Origin: Nocardioides conyzicola
GTDB taxonomy: Bacteria; Actinomycetota; Actinomycetes; Propionibacteriales; Nocardioidaceae
Direction: 5' to 3'
NCBI RefSeq assembly: GCF_039543825.1
Contig: NZ_BAABKM010000005.1
Span: 1-64,000, forward strand
DNA: 64,000 nt
The notes beneath the pieces are model-generated. The model was given only the letters and a program-made list of their open reading frames with translations, searched no databases and had not been told where the DNA came from. Shown piece by piece: positions 55,695 to 64,000 of the stretch (position 1 is its first letter; each line of letters starts with the position of its first letter). A program made the translations under genes and the position numbers.

Positions 55695-56572
55695 CCAAGG
55701 GACCACGCGACAAGCAGCTCTCGATCGACGAGGTCGTCGGCGAGCTGCGGGACGGCATAACCATCGGCATCGGCGGCTGGGGTCCGCGGCGCAAGCCGAT
55801 GGCCCTCGTCCGCGCGATCCTGCGCAGCGACCTGAAGGACCTCACCATCGTCAGCTGGGGCGGGGCCGACGTCGGGCTCCTCGCCCGCGCCGGCAAGATC
55901 CGCAAGCTGGTCTACGCGTTCGTCAGCCTCGACTCGGTGCCGCTGGAGCCCAACTTCCAGAAGGCTCGCCAGGAGGGCACCATCCCCGAGCTGGTCGAGC
56001 TCGACGAGGGCATGTTCCAGACCGGCCTGCGCGCGGCCGCCCAACGGCTGCCCTTCCTGCCCATGCGCGCGGGCCTCGGCTCGGACGTGCTGGTCAACCA
56101 ATCGCACATCAGGACCGTCACCAGCCCCTACGACGACGCGGAGGAGCTGGTCGCCGTACCCGCCCTCCACCTCGACGTCGCCCTCGTCCACCTCAACCGC
56201 GCCGACAAGCACGGCAACGCGACGTACCTCGGTCCCGACCCGTACTTCGACGACCTCTTCTGCATGGCCGCCGACCGGGCCTACGTATCCGTCGAGCAGG
56301 TCGTCGACACGGCCGGCCTCACCGTCGACACCCCCGTCCAGCGGCTGCTGCTCAGCCGGATGATGGTCAGCGGCGTGGTCGAGGCACCCAACGGCGCGCA
56401 CTTCACCACCTGCACGCCCGACTACGAGCGCGACGAGAAGTTCCAGCGCGCCTACGCCGCCGCCGCGTCCGGCTCCGACGAGGACTGGGCGGCGTTCAGC
56501 GCCCGGTTCCTGGAGGGCGACGAGGCGTCGTACCAAGCCGCGGTCGCCGCGTTCCAGGAGGAGACCACGTGA
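55691..56572 (+). CDS. ipdA: COCHEA-CoA hydrolase subunit IpdA
   Basis: A 293-residue protein with the fold of a CoA-transferase alpha subunit (GITIGIGGWGPRRKPMALV, IVSWGGADVGLL, MRAGLGSDVLVNQ). IpdA and IpdB form a heteromeric hydrolase that opens steroid ring C in the HIP pathway, not a CoA transferase. It corresponds to Rv3551. The GTG start (MTKGPRDKQLS) overlaps echA20 by 4 nt; the longer open frame upstream is a shifted read of echA20. Its stop overlaps ipdB by 4 nt. Confidence 0.93.
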   Translation: MTKGPRDKQLSIDEVVGELRDGITIGIGGWGPRRKPMALVRAILRSDLKDLTIVSWGGADVGLLARAGKIRKLVYAFVSLDSVPLEPNFQKARQEGTIPELVELDEGMFQTGLRAAAQRLPFLPMRAGLGSDVLVNQSHIRTVTSPYDDAEELVAVPALHLDVALVHLNRADKHGNATYLGPDPYFDDLFCMAADRAYVSVEQVVDTAGLTVDTPVQRLLLSRMMVSGVVEAPNGAHFTTCTPDYERDEKFQRAYAAAASGSDEDWAAFSARFLEGDEASYQAAVAAFQEETT

Positions 56573-57327
56573 CCGACGTGACCCGCGCAGACGTCTGCGC
56601 CGCCGCCATCGCCGACGCGTTCAAGGACGACGGCGAGATCTTCGGCAGCCCGATGGGGCTGCTGCCGATGCTCGGCGTGCGCCTGGCCAAGCTGACCACC
56701 AACCCCGACCTGGTGATCTCCGACGGGGAGTCGCTCTTCCTCGCGGGCGTGCCGCCGCTCTTCGCCAAGGGCGACGTGGTCGAGGGCTGGATCCCCTTCC
56801 GCAAGGTCTTCGACGTGGTCGCGTACGGCAAGCGGCACGTGATGATGGGCGCGACCCAGGTGGACAAGCACGGCAACCAGAACATCTCCGCGATCGGCGA
56901 CTGGGCCCGGCCCAAGCGGCAGCTGCTCGGCTCGCGCGGTGCTCCCGGCAACACGGTCAACAACCGCACGTCGTACTGGGTCCCCAAGCACTCCACGCGC
57001 GTCTTCGTCGAGCGGGTCGACATCGTCTCCGGCGTCGGGCCACAGCTGGCCAAGGAGGCCGGTCCCGCGGCGGCCCGCTACAACGACATCCACCGGATCG
57101 TCAGCAACCTCGGGGTGTTCGACGTGAAGGGCGCCGACGACAGCGTCCGGCTCCTCAGCGTCCACCCCGGCGTCACCGTCGACAAGGTCCGCGAGGCCAC
57201 CGGCTTCGAGCTCGACGTGCCCGCCGACGTACCGACAACGCGGGAGCCCACCACGGAGGAACTGATCCTGATCCGGGAGGTGCTCGACCCGAAGGGCCTG
57301 CGCTTCAAGGAGGTGCCGCATGAGTGA
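56569..57327 (+). CDS. ipdB: COCHEA-CoA hydrolase subunit IpdB
   Basis: A 252-residue protein with the fold of a CoA-transferase beta subunit (GSPMGLLPMLGVRLAKL, DLVISDGESLFLAG, RHVMMGATQVDKHGNQN). It is the partner of IpdA and corresponds to Rv3552. The GTG start overlaps the ipdA stop (GTGA), and its own stop overlaps the ipdC start by 8 nt, so the four genes echA20-ipdA-ipdB-ipdC are read as one tightly coupled unit under the KstR2-type operator. Confidence 0.93.
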   Translation: MTDVTRADVCAAAIADAFKDDGEIFGSPMGLLPMLGVRLAKLTTNPDLVISDGESLFLAGVPPLFAKGDVVEGWIPFRKVFDVVAYGKRHVMMGATQVDKHGNQNISAIGDWARPKRQLLGSRGAPGNTVNNRTSYWVPKHSTRVFVERVDIVSGVGPQLAKEAGPAAARYNDIHRIVSNLGVFDVKGADDSVRLLSVHPGVTVDKVREATGFELDVPADVPTTREPTTEELILIREVLDPKGLRFKEVPHE

Positions 57328-58387
57328 GCAGCTGCTGAAGACTCCCTTCACCGAGCTGGTCGGCGTCCGCCACCCGGTCGTGCAGACCGGCATGGGCTGG
57401 GTCTCCGGGCCGCGCCTGGTCAGCGGCACCGCCAACGCCGGCGGCCTCGGCATCCTGGCCAGCGCGACCATGACCTTCGAGGAGCTCGAGAAGGCGATCG
57501 TCGAGGTCAAGAGCCGCACCGACAAGCCGTTCGGGGTCAACCTGCGCGCCGACGCCGCCGACGCCCCCGCGCGCTGCCAGCTCCTCATCGAGCACGGCGT
57601 GAAGGTCGCGTCGTTCGCCCTGGCGCCGAAGCCCGAGCTGATCGCCACGCTCAAGGAGCACGGCATCGTCGTGATGCCGTCGATCGGAGCCGCGAAGCAC
57701 GCGGTCAAGGTCGCGGCGTGGGGCGCCGACGCGGTGATGGTGCAGGGCGGCGAGGGCGGTGGCCACACCGGCCCGGTGCCGACCACGCTGCTGCTGCCGA
57801 CCGTCCTCGACGCCGTCGACATCCCGGTCGTCGCGGCCGGTGGCTTCTTCGACGGCCGCGGCCTCGCCGCCGCGCTGTCGTACGGCGCCGCCGGGATCGG
57901 CATGGGCACGCGCTTCCTGCTCACCCAGGACTCCGCCGTGCCCGACGCGGTCAAGCAGCTCTACCTCGAGCGCGGCCTGACCGACACGGTCGTGACCACG
58001 AAGGTCGACGGCATGCCGCACCGGATGCTGCGCACCGCTCTCGTCGAGGAGCTCGAGGAGACCAGCGCCGTCAAGCGGATGGGGCCGACGCTGCGCCGCA
58101 CGCTGGAGTTCAAGAGGGACTCGGGGATGTCCTGGACGGCGCTCCTCAAGGACGGCCGAGAGATGAAGAAGGCCCAGGGCCGCACCCTCGCCCAGATGGC
58201 CCTGGCCGCCAACACCCCGACGATGCTGAAGGCCGGCCTCGTCGACGGCGACACCGACGCCGGCGTCCTCGCGAGCGGACAGGTCGTCGGCGTCATCAAC
58301 GACCTGCCCACCTGTCAGGAGCTGATCGACCGCATCGTCACGGAGGCCGCCGCCGAGCTGCGCCGCGCCTCGTCGTACGTCGTCTGA
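57320..58387 (+). CDS. ipdC: Steroid ring-degradation flavoenzyme IpdC
   Basis: A 355-residue NMO-like FMN TIM-barrel protein: VQTGMGWVSGPRLVSGTANAGGLG near the N-terminus (in two parts), GGEGGGHTGPVPT for FMN phosphate binding (about 143-155), and VAAGGFFDGRGLAAAL with GIGMGTRFL. It corresponds to Rv3553, required for HIP degradation, where it acts on a hydroxylated HIP-CoA intermediate. The ATG is 8 nt inside ipdB. A relative sits at 27145-28251 behind fadD19. It ends 9 bp from the convergent phospholipase-like gene. Confidence 0.9.
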   Translation: MSEQLLKTPFTELVGVRHPVVQTGMGWVSGPRLVSGTANAGGLGILASATMTFEELEKAIVEVKSRTDKPFGVNLRADAADAPARCQLLIEHGVKVASFALAPKPELIATLKEHGIVVMPSIGAAKHAVKVAAWGADAVMVQGGEGGGHTGPVPTTLLLPTVLDAVDIPVVAAGGFFDGRGLAAALSYGAAGIGMGTRFLLTQDSAVPDAVKQLYLERGLTDTVVTTKVDGMPHRMLRTALVEELEETSAVKRMGPTLRRTLEFKRDSGMSWTALLKDGREMKKAQGRTLAQMALAANTPTMLKAGLVDGDTDAGVLASGQVVGVINDLPTCQELIDRIVTEAAAELRRASSYVV

Positions 58388-58396
58388 GCGCTCCCG

Positions 58397-60316
58397 TCAG
58401 CGCGTGACCTCGAAGGCGACGTTGCGGGTGTGGTGGTGCCCGGATCCGTCGACGTACATCACCGTGTAGCGGTGCCGGTGCCCCGCCTTCAGGTGCTTGG
58501 TCGGGACGCGCAGCACGGCGGTGCCCTCGGCGGTGACGATGGCGTGGCCCACGGCGGCGCCGTGGGCGTGGCGTACGACGACCCGGCTCGACGGCCTGGC
58601 GCCCACGACCCGCACCGCTGCCTTGCGCCCTGACCGCACCGACTTCGTCGCGGTGACGGAGCTCTTGACCGGCGCGGTGCCGGCAGCGGTCTCCGGAGCG
58701 GCCGGCGGGGCTTCGGGGGTGGACGTGCCGGTGCCCGTCGGCTGGCCCACCGGGAGCTGGTGCGGCATGGTCTGCGCGGCGCCCGGTCGCGCGGGCATCG
58801 GCAGCGCCGACGCGGAGAGCTGCGCCGAGTAGTTCGCCTGGCGCGCGGCCGGGTCGAACTCGGCGTCGGTCGGCGCCGACTGCGGCACGGCCTGGAACGC
58901 TCCGGAGAGGTCGTCGAAGGTGTCCCGGCGCCACGGCGTGATCGCGTCGAAGGTGACCGGGCCCTTGCCGGACAGCCCACCGGCCTCGGCGATCGCCTCG
59001 ATCAGCTGGAGCGGCGAGGTGTGGTCGGCGACCTGCGAGTAGACGTGTCCCCCGACGGACCACGGCGAGATGATCAGGCACGGCACGCGGAAGCCGGCGC
59101 CGGCGGGCAGTCCCCCACCCGGCGTCCCACGGGGCGACGGCATGTGGACGTACTCCTCGGGGTGGAGCTCGGGGTCCGGCACCGGCGGGGGCACGTGGTC
59201 GAAGAAGCCGTCGTTCTCGTCGTAGTTGATGATGAAGACGGTCGAGCTCCACAGGTCCGGGTTGGCCGCCAGTGCCTCGAGCTTGGACGCCAGGAAGTAG
59301 GCGCCCGCGGCCGGTGTGTTCGGCGGGTGCTCGTCGGAGGCGTACGGACCGTCGGGGAAGAGCCACGTCACGTCGGCGAGGGTGCCGTTGGCGCAGTCCT
59401 CCTCGAAGCCGAGGTAGCCGACCGCCGCCTTCGTCGGGTTGAGCGGGTCCCCGGCGCCCCCGGGAGTGCCGTTGCCGAAGAGCGTGCCGACGCCGGTGGC
59501 CCAGTTGAAGAGCGCGGTGTCGACCTGGCCCGCCGTCTTGAAGCTCTTCCACCACTTGAAGTAGTTGTACGAGCCCGAGCTGGAGTAGGTCTTGATGCTG
59601 TAGCCGGCGTCGTAGAGGACCTCGGCCGCCGACTTCCAGGTGAGCGTGTTGGGAGCGACGGTCTCGAGGATCGGCCCGCCCTGCTTGCCCTGGGGGTCGT
59701 TGGTGCCCGACATCCAGATCGCGCGGTTCGGGTACGTCGGGCCCATGACCGAGCAGTGGTAGTTGTCGAGCAGCGTGAAGTTCTCCGCGAGCGCCCAGTG
59801 GAACGGGATGTCGTCCTGCTCCATGTAGCCCATCGTGTAGCTGCCCTTGGCGGCACCGTCCGCGGCGACGTGGGTGCTGAGCCAGCCGTCCATCGCCCCC
59901 TTGTTCCAGGACGCGTGCTGGTCGCGCCAGTCGTGGGACAGCGACGGGACGGCGGCGGCTCCGGTGGCCTTCGTGTCCATGTGGAAGGGCAGCAGGTAGC
60001 CGTCGGGGTTCGCCGGGTCGGGCTGCATGAAGACGGAGTTGCCGTTGGGCAGCGTCATCGCGAGCGGGTCGTCGAAGCCGCGGACCCCGGGGAACGTCCC
60101 GAAGTAGTGGTCGAAGGAGCGGTTCTCCTGCATCACGTAGACCACGTGCTTGATCTTGGACAGGTCGAACTCCTCCGGTTCGGCCGCGGCGGCCGCACCG
60201 AGCTGGCTCGGGAGGAGCCCGGACATGCCGGCCGCACCCGCGACCGCGGCCGCGCCCATGACCACCGAGCGGCGGGAGGCGGGCAGGTTGAGGGGGTTGC
60301 TGCTCTGCTCAGTCAT
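58397..60316 (-). CDS. Tat-exported phospholipase C-like phosphoesterase
   Basis: A 639-residue protein of the bacterial phospholipase C/acid phosphatase family. The N-terminus has a twin-arginine signal (ASRRSVVMGAAAVAGAAG, cleavage near AAAAEP), followed by YVMQENRSFDHYFGTFPGVRGF, the family's metal-binding signature (given in parts), then a FIINYDENDGFFDHVPPP block with further ligands. The last 110 residues form a Pro/Ala linker and a beta-rich tail with an Arg/His-rich composition. It likely cleaves phospholipids or other phosphodiesters outside the cell. It lies 41 bp downstream of the large secreted protein and may share its transcript. Confidence 0.9.
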   Translation of the reverse strand: MTEQSSNPLNLPASRRSVVMGAAAVAGAAGMSGLLPSQLGAAAAAEPEEFDLSKIKHVVYVMQENRSFDHYFGTFPGVRGFDDPLAMTLPNGNSVFMQPDPANPDGYLLPFHMDTKATGAAAVPSLSHDWRDQHASWNKGAMDGWLSTHVAADGAAKGSYTMGYMEQDDIPFHWALAENFTLLDNYHCSVMGPTYPNRAIWMSGTNDPQGKQGGPILETVAPNTLTWKSAAEVLYDAGYSIKTYSSSGSYNYFKWWKSFKTAGQVDTALFNWATGVGTLFGNGTPGGAGDPLNPTKAAVGYLGFEEDCANGTLADVTWLFPDGPYASDEHPPNTPAAGAYFLASKLEALAANPDLWSSTVFIINYDENDGFFDHVPPPVPDPELHPEEYVHMPSPRGTPGGGLPAGAGFRVPCLIISPWSVGGHVYSQVADHTSPLQLIEAIAEAGGLSGKGPVTFDAITPWRRDTFDDLSGAFQAVPQSAPTDAEFDPAARQANYSAQLSASALPMPARPGAAQTMPHQLPVGQPTGTGTSTPEAPPAAPETAAGTAPVKSSVTATKSVRSGRKAAVRVVGARPSSRVVVRHAHGAAVGHAIVTAEGTAVLRVPTKHLKAGHRHRYTVMYVDGSGHHHTRNVAFEVTR

Positions 60317-60357
60317 GAGGTTCTTTCTCGTCGTCGTGCTCGGGAGCGGGGCGGTGG

Positions 60358-63300
60358 TCACGGGGCCTTGACGGCCCGCGTCGACTTCGAGGTGGCGCTG
60401 GCGGTGCGGTAGCCGGCGTACGAGCCCGTGACCTTCACCGAGATCCGCTGGTGCTGGAGCCGGCGCGGGATGCGGTAGCTCGTCCGGGTGGCGCCGGCGA
60501 TCTTCTTGCCGCCGGCGTACCACTGGTACTTCAGGTGGGCGCCGGCCAGCCTGACCGTGCCGGCCCGCCAGGTGCCCGCCGCCACCGTCAGCTTGCGGCC
60601 GACCTTGGCGGTGCCGTGGACCTTCGGCTTGCCGTGGGTCAGGGTGCCGGCGGCCACGACGTGCGACGTCGAGAGGGCCGAGGCCGTGGTGTACGCCGGG
60701 TAGGTGCCGGTCACCCGCACGGAGAGGCGCGTGCGGTAGTCGGCCGCGGTCGTCGTGTAGGTCGCCGACGTCGCTCCCTTGATGGCGACCCCGTTGCGCA
60801 GCCACTGGTAGTCGAACGACGTCACCGAGGCGTCGCCGGCCTTCCACGGGCCCGGCTTGGCCGTCATCCTGTCGCCGACGGCGAACCCGCCGGAGACCAC
60901 CGGGACGGCCGTGGTCAGCGTCGTGTCGGGCACGGTCGGCACCGGGATGCCCACCGCGGCCGAGGTCGCGCTGGTCGAGGCGAAGCCGTCCTTGGCCGCG
61001 GTCACCGCGACCGCGACGACGTGGCCGCCGTCAGCGGTCGTCGTCGTGTAGGTCGCACCGGTCGCACCGGCGATCGCCACGCCGTCGCGCAGCCACTGGT
61101 AGGCGAACGAGTCGGGCGTCGGCGTCCAGGTCCCGGTGTCCGCCGTCAGCAGCGAGCCCACGGCGAGCGTGCCCGAGACGGTGGGAGCACTCACCGAGAC
61201 GACCGGGCCGTTGGCGAGGATCGCGCAGGCCGTCGCCGCCGTTCCGGAGCCGGTGACGGGGATCTGGTCGGTCGGCTCGACGGGGCCGCTGGCCTCGCCG
61301 GCAAAGGCCGCGTGCGCCACCTGGGCGACCGCGTTGTTCCTGGTGTCGGCGATGTAGACGGTGTTGGTGCTGCGGTCGACCGCCACCGCGTGCGGCGTGT
61401 TGAGGTGGGTCCGCCACGGGAAGGAGCCGCCGCCCACGGGGCTGAGGTTCTCCGTCCCGGACAGCGCCGAGGTGTTGACCAGGGTCGAGATCGTGCCGTC
61501 GGGCGTCACCTGGCGGATGGCGTGGTTGAAGGTGTCGGCGATGAAGAGGTTGCCGGCACCGTCCAGCGCGACGCCCTGCGGGTCGTTGAGCCGTGCCGAG
61601 GTCGCCGGGCCACCGTCGCCGGAGAACCCGCCGAGGCAGCCGCTTGCCGCGAGGCCGGCGGCGTAGTCGCCCGCCACTGTGGTGATCACGCCGGTCGTGC
61701 CGTCGACGCGACGGACCACGTTGTTGGCCGCGTCGGCGATGAAGACGTTGTCCTTCGCGTCCACGGCGAGGCCCGCCGGCTGGGAGAGGCGTGCCTTCGT
61801 TCCGGCCGCCCCGTCCCCGGTGTAGCCGCCCTTGCCGGTGCCGGCCACGACCGAGATAGCGCCGGCGGCGGTGACCTCGAGGACGCGGTTGTCGTAGGTG
61901 TCGCCGATGAAGACGTTGCCCGCGCTGTCGACCGCCAGGCCGTTCGGGTGCCAGAGGTTGACGGTGAGCGGCGTGCTCGTCGCCGTGACGGCGGACCCGG
62001 CGCCTCCCGCGACGCCGGTGCCGGCGAAGCGGTGGATGACACCGTCGGTGGTCACCTTGCGGATGACGTTGTCACCGCTGTCGGCGATGTAGAGGTTGCC
62101 CGCGGCGTCGACGGCGGTGCCGCCGGGTTGGTAGAGCTGCGCATCCTCGGCAGGGCCCTCGTCGCCGAGGTCGCCGTACCCGGTGAGCGAGCCGGCCACG
62201 TTGTCGGTGACGCCGTTGATGATCGAGGCGAGCACGTTGTCGCCGGTGTTGGAGACGTAGAGCGTGCCGTTGGCGGCGGAGACGCCGGCCGGGCGGTAGA
62301 GGCCGCCGGCAGGGGGCAGCGGGAGCCCGGTGGTCGGGTCGATGACCGGGTCGTCGCCGGTGCTGTTGTCGTACGGCACCGCCGTGAGGAGCGGTCCGGT
62401 CGTGTCGACGATGCCCGCGCCGTCGGTGTAGGCGTACCCACGGGGGGCGAGCAGGGTCACCCAGTCCTTGCCGGTGAGGGTCAGCCCGGTGGCGCTCGAC
62501 GGGACCGTGAGGTCCGCGCCGGCGGCCACGGTCGATCCCGGCGCCAGGGTGTAGTCGGTGCCGGCACGGTCCTCGAGCACGTAGCCGGACAGGTCGGCCG
62601 CGGAGGTCGACGTGTTGGTGAGCGTCACCGCCGAGCTGGTCGCCTCCGTGATCTTCACGGCACGGGTGAAGCCGAGCTGCTCGAGGTCGACGGTGCTGGG
62701 GCTGCTGAGCGCCTTCTTCAGCGGGTGCCCGACCGAGTCGCCTCCGGCGTACAGCGAGTTGTACCAGACCGCCGCGTCCGCGCTGGAGCGGTCGGACGGG
62801 AGCTTGTAGTGCTCGGCGTAGTTGCCGTTGGTGGCCGTGCAGACGGCCGCGCCGTTGAGGGTGTTGGCGGCGCACGGGGTGTCGACGTACGCCCGGGAGA
62901 TCGGCGTGCCGCCCTGGGCGACCGACAGGTAGTAGCTGTGGTCCCCGCCGGAGTTGGCCATCGAGGAGAAGCCGTAGACCAGCACGACCGGGGTGGAGGC
63001 GGGGATCGCGTAGTTCGCGCGGAACTGAGCGGTGGTCTTGACCCCGAAGTACTGGTTCTCGACCCACCAGAAGACCTGGGTGCCGTGAGCGGGGATGACC
63101 GGGTCGATCGTGGGCGAGGACGCCGTGGTGTCCGCCGGGTCGTGCAGGGTCATCGTCGTGCCGCTCTTGGTGAGCGTGAGCCCGTACGCCGAGAAGTCGA
63201 TCGGGTGGTCGGTGGTGTTCGTGACCTCGCTGTACTCGTAGTAGTCGGTCGAGTTGTTGTCGTAGTTGACCTCGGTGACCAGCAGGTCGTTCGGCTCGAT

Positions 63301-64000
63301 CTCGGGCGGGCCGGAGTTGGCGGCGCCCTTGGTCGACCAGGCCGAGACGCCGAAGTCGCCGGTGCCGTCGGGGTAGCGCGCCCAGGAGGTGGGCGCCGAG
63401 GACGTCCACGTCGTCTGGTCGAGCAGGGTGCCGTCCGTCTCGGTGAGGTAGAGGGTGTCGTCGGCGGCCAGGTCGAAGCCGGCGGCGCCGAGATCGGCGC
63501 CGTCGACGACCACGAAGCCGTGCGCGGCGATGTCTCGTGCGGGCAGCCGGTAGGTGTCGCCCGCGCTGTTCTCCAGGGCGACCGAGGCACCGGAGAGGTC
63601 GCCGCCGGTGTTGTAGAGCTCGACCCAGTCTCCTGCCGCGGTGCCGGCGGTCCTGACCTCGTTGACGGCCAGACCCGCCAGCGGGTCACCGGGGGCCGGG
63701 CCACCGGACGGCGGCAGCACGACCAGGGTGAAGTCCTCGGAGACCGACCCGTGGTCGGCGCCCGTGCCGCTGTCGCTGGCGCTCACGTGGACGGTGTAGT
63801 GACCGAGGTCGTCGGTCGGCGTGCCGCTGATGGTGCCGGTGCCCGGGTCGATCGTCACGCCGGCCGGGAGGCCGGTGGCGGAGTAGGTGTAGCCGGGGAA
63901 GCCGCCGTGCGCCTTCGCGTGGATGTCGGTGAGGGCCACCCCCCGGTGCACGGAGACGTCGGCGATCGGGTCGAGGCGCAGGACCTTGCTGAGCGTCAGC
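60358..64000 (-). CDS. Large secreted lamin-tail/NHL-repeat/Ig-like protein, 3' part
   Basis: At least 1213 residues; the frame stays open to the right edge, so the start and any signal peptide lie outside. In order: a cadherin/Ig-like repeat (TYSATGLPAGVTIDPGTGTISG), three lamin-tail-domain-like units (VNEVRTAGTAAGDWVELYN; VTEVNYDNNSTDYYEYSE; a third near LEDRAGTDYTL), six NHL beta-propeller repeats of the type LAVDSAGNVFIGDTYDNRV (about nt 62330-61300), then three Ig-like repeats with YQWLRDGVAIAGAT, YQWLRNGVAIKGAT and YQWYAGGKKIAGAT. This looks like a cell-surface or extracellular binding protein; the ligand is unknown. Confidence 0.85.
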   Translation of the reverse strand, partial: LTLSKVLRLDPIADVSVHRGVALTDIHAKAHGGFPGYTYSATGLPAGVTIDPGTGTISGTPTDDLGHYTVHVSASDSGTGADHGSVSEDFTLVVLPPSGGPAPGDPLAGLAVNEVRTAGTAAGDWVELYNTGGDLSGASVALENSAGDTYRLPARDIAAHGFVVVDGADLGAAGFDLAADDTLYLTETDGTLLDQTTWTSSAPTSWARYPDGTGDFGVSAWSTKGAANSGPPEIEPNDLLVTEVNYDNNSTDYYEYSEVTNTTDHPIDFSAYGLTLTKSGTTMTLHDPADTTASSPTIDPVIPAHGTQVFWWVENQYFGVKTTAQFRANYAIPASTPVVLVYGFSSMANSGGDHSYYLSVAQGGTPISRAYVDTPCAANTLNGAAVCTATNGNYAEHYKLPSDRSSADAAVWYNSLYAGGDSVGHPLKKALSSPSTVDLEQLGFTRAVKITEATSSAVTLTNTSTSAADLSGYVLEDRAGTDYTLAPGSTVAAGADLTVPSSATGLTLTGKDWVTLLAPRGYAYTDGAGIVDTTGPLLTAVPYDNSTGDDPVIDPTTGLPLPPAGGLYRPAGVSAANGTLYVSNTGDNVLASIINGVTDNVAGSLTGYGDLGDEGPAEDAQLYQPGGTAVDAAGNLYIADSGDNVIRKVTTDGVIHRFAGTGVAGGAGSAVTATSTPLTVNLWHPNGLAVDSAGNVFIGDTYDNRVLEVTAAGAISVVAGTGKGGYTGDGAAGTKARLSQPAGLAVDAKDNVFIADAANNVVRRVDGTTGVITTVAGDYAAGLAASGCLGGFSGDGGPATSARLNDPQGVALDGAGNLFIADTFNHAIRQVTPDGTISTLVNTSALSGTENLSPVGGGSFPWRTHLNTPHAVAVDRSTNTVYIADTRNNAVAQVAHAAFAGEASGPVEPTDQIPVTGSGTAATACAILANGPVVSVSAPTVSGTLAVGSLLTADTGTWTPTPDSFAYQWLRDGVAIAGATGATYTTTTADGGHVVAVAVTAAKDGFASTSATSAAVGIPVPTVPDTTLTTAVPVVSGGFAVGDRMTAKPGPWKAGDASVTSFDYQWLRNGVAIKGATSATYTTTAADYRTRLSVRVTGTYPAYTTASALSTSHVVAAGTLTHGKPKVHGTAKVGRKLTVAAGTWRAGTVRLAGAHLKYQWYAGGKKIAGATRTSYRIPRRLQHQRISVKVTGSYAGYRTASATSKSTRAVKAP

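Overview
The window is chromosomal DNA of a high-GC actinobacterium. Third codon positions are almost all G or C, GTG starts are frequent, and 4-nt start/stop overlaps (ATGA or GTGA) are common. Two blocks follow gene orders I recall from Mycobacterium tuberculosis: the pgsA2-DUF881-sbp-DUF881-gcvH-FHA-ftsR-nuclease-MerR-gcvP block (Rv1822-Rv1832) and the cyp125/fadA5 ... echA20-ipdA-ipdB-ipdC block (Rv3545c-Rv3553). Sequence style and a zinc-ribbon FHA protein suggest a Nocardioidaceae-like organism, but the genus cannot be fixed from this window. I saw no tRNA, rRNA, CRISPR array, insertion sequence or prophage.

Layout. 1-6 kb: the 3' end of sbcC, a methyltransferase, a flavin/F420-type oxidoreductase and the TldD/PmbA protease pair. 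6-8.4 kb: a palindrome-rich gap, then three small secreted proteins, the last two being paralogues. 8.4-18.6 kb, minus strand: a serine hydrolase and gcvP behind a glycine riboswitch, then the conserved cell-division/glycine-cleavage block ending in a phosphatidyltransferase. 18.7-21.1 kb: two CNNM/CBS membrane proteins whose leader can hide the ribosome binding site. 21.4-24 kb: a secreted DUF1800/DUF1501 pair.

24-58.4 kb is a steroid (sterol side chain plus ring C/D) catabolic region in three pieces. Piece 1 (24.1-30.8 kb): a dihydrodipicolinate-reductase-like protein, a nitronate-monooxygenase-like protein, FadD19 and EchA19, with a DUF222-HNH gene in between. Piece 2 (39.3-46 kb): a FadD8-like ligase, a P5C-reductase-like protein, an LLM oxidoreductase, and the DUF35-Ltp4-Ltp3 aldolase set. 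Piece 3 (50.7-58.4 kb): CYP125, FadA5, two SDRs, EchA20, IpdA, IpdB and IpdC. Six KstR-type operators (TNNAACNNGTTNNA-like) and one KstR2-type operator (ANCAAGNNCTTGNT) sit 10-34 bp from the start codons and tie these pieces into one regulon; neither regulator gene is in the window. CYP125 oxidises the side-chain terminus, FadD19 makes the CoA ester, EchA19, FadA5 and the Ltp aldolases shorten the chain, and EchA20 with IpdABC open the last two rings.

Between pieces 1 and 2 lies a LacI-controlled sugar operon (binding protein, two permeases, LacI, GH3 glycosidase, acetyl-xylan-esterase-like hydrolase). Between pieces 2 and 3 lie a DUF5994 protein, a small ClgR-like regulator with a perfect ClgR-type operator, a tandem clpP pair, an aldo/keto reductase and a methionine aminopeptidase. 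The window ends with a Tat-exported phospholipase C-like protein and the 3' part of a large secreted lamin-tail/NHL/Ig-like protein.
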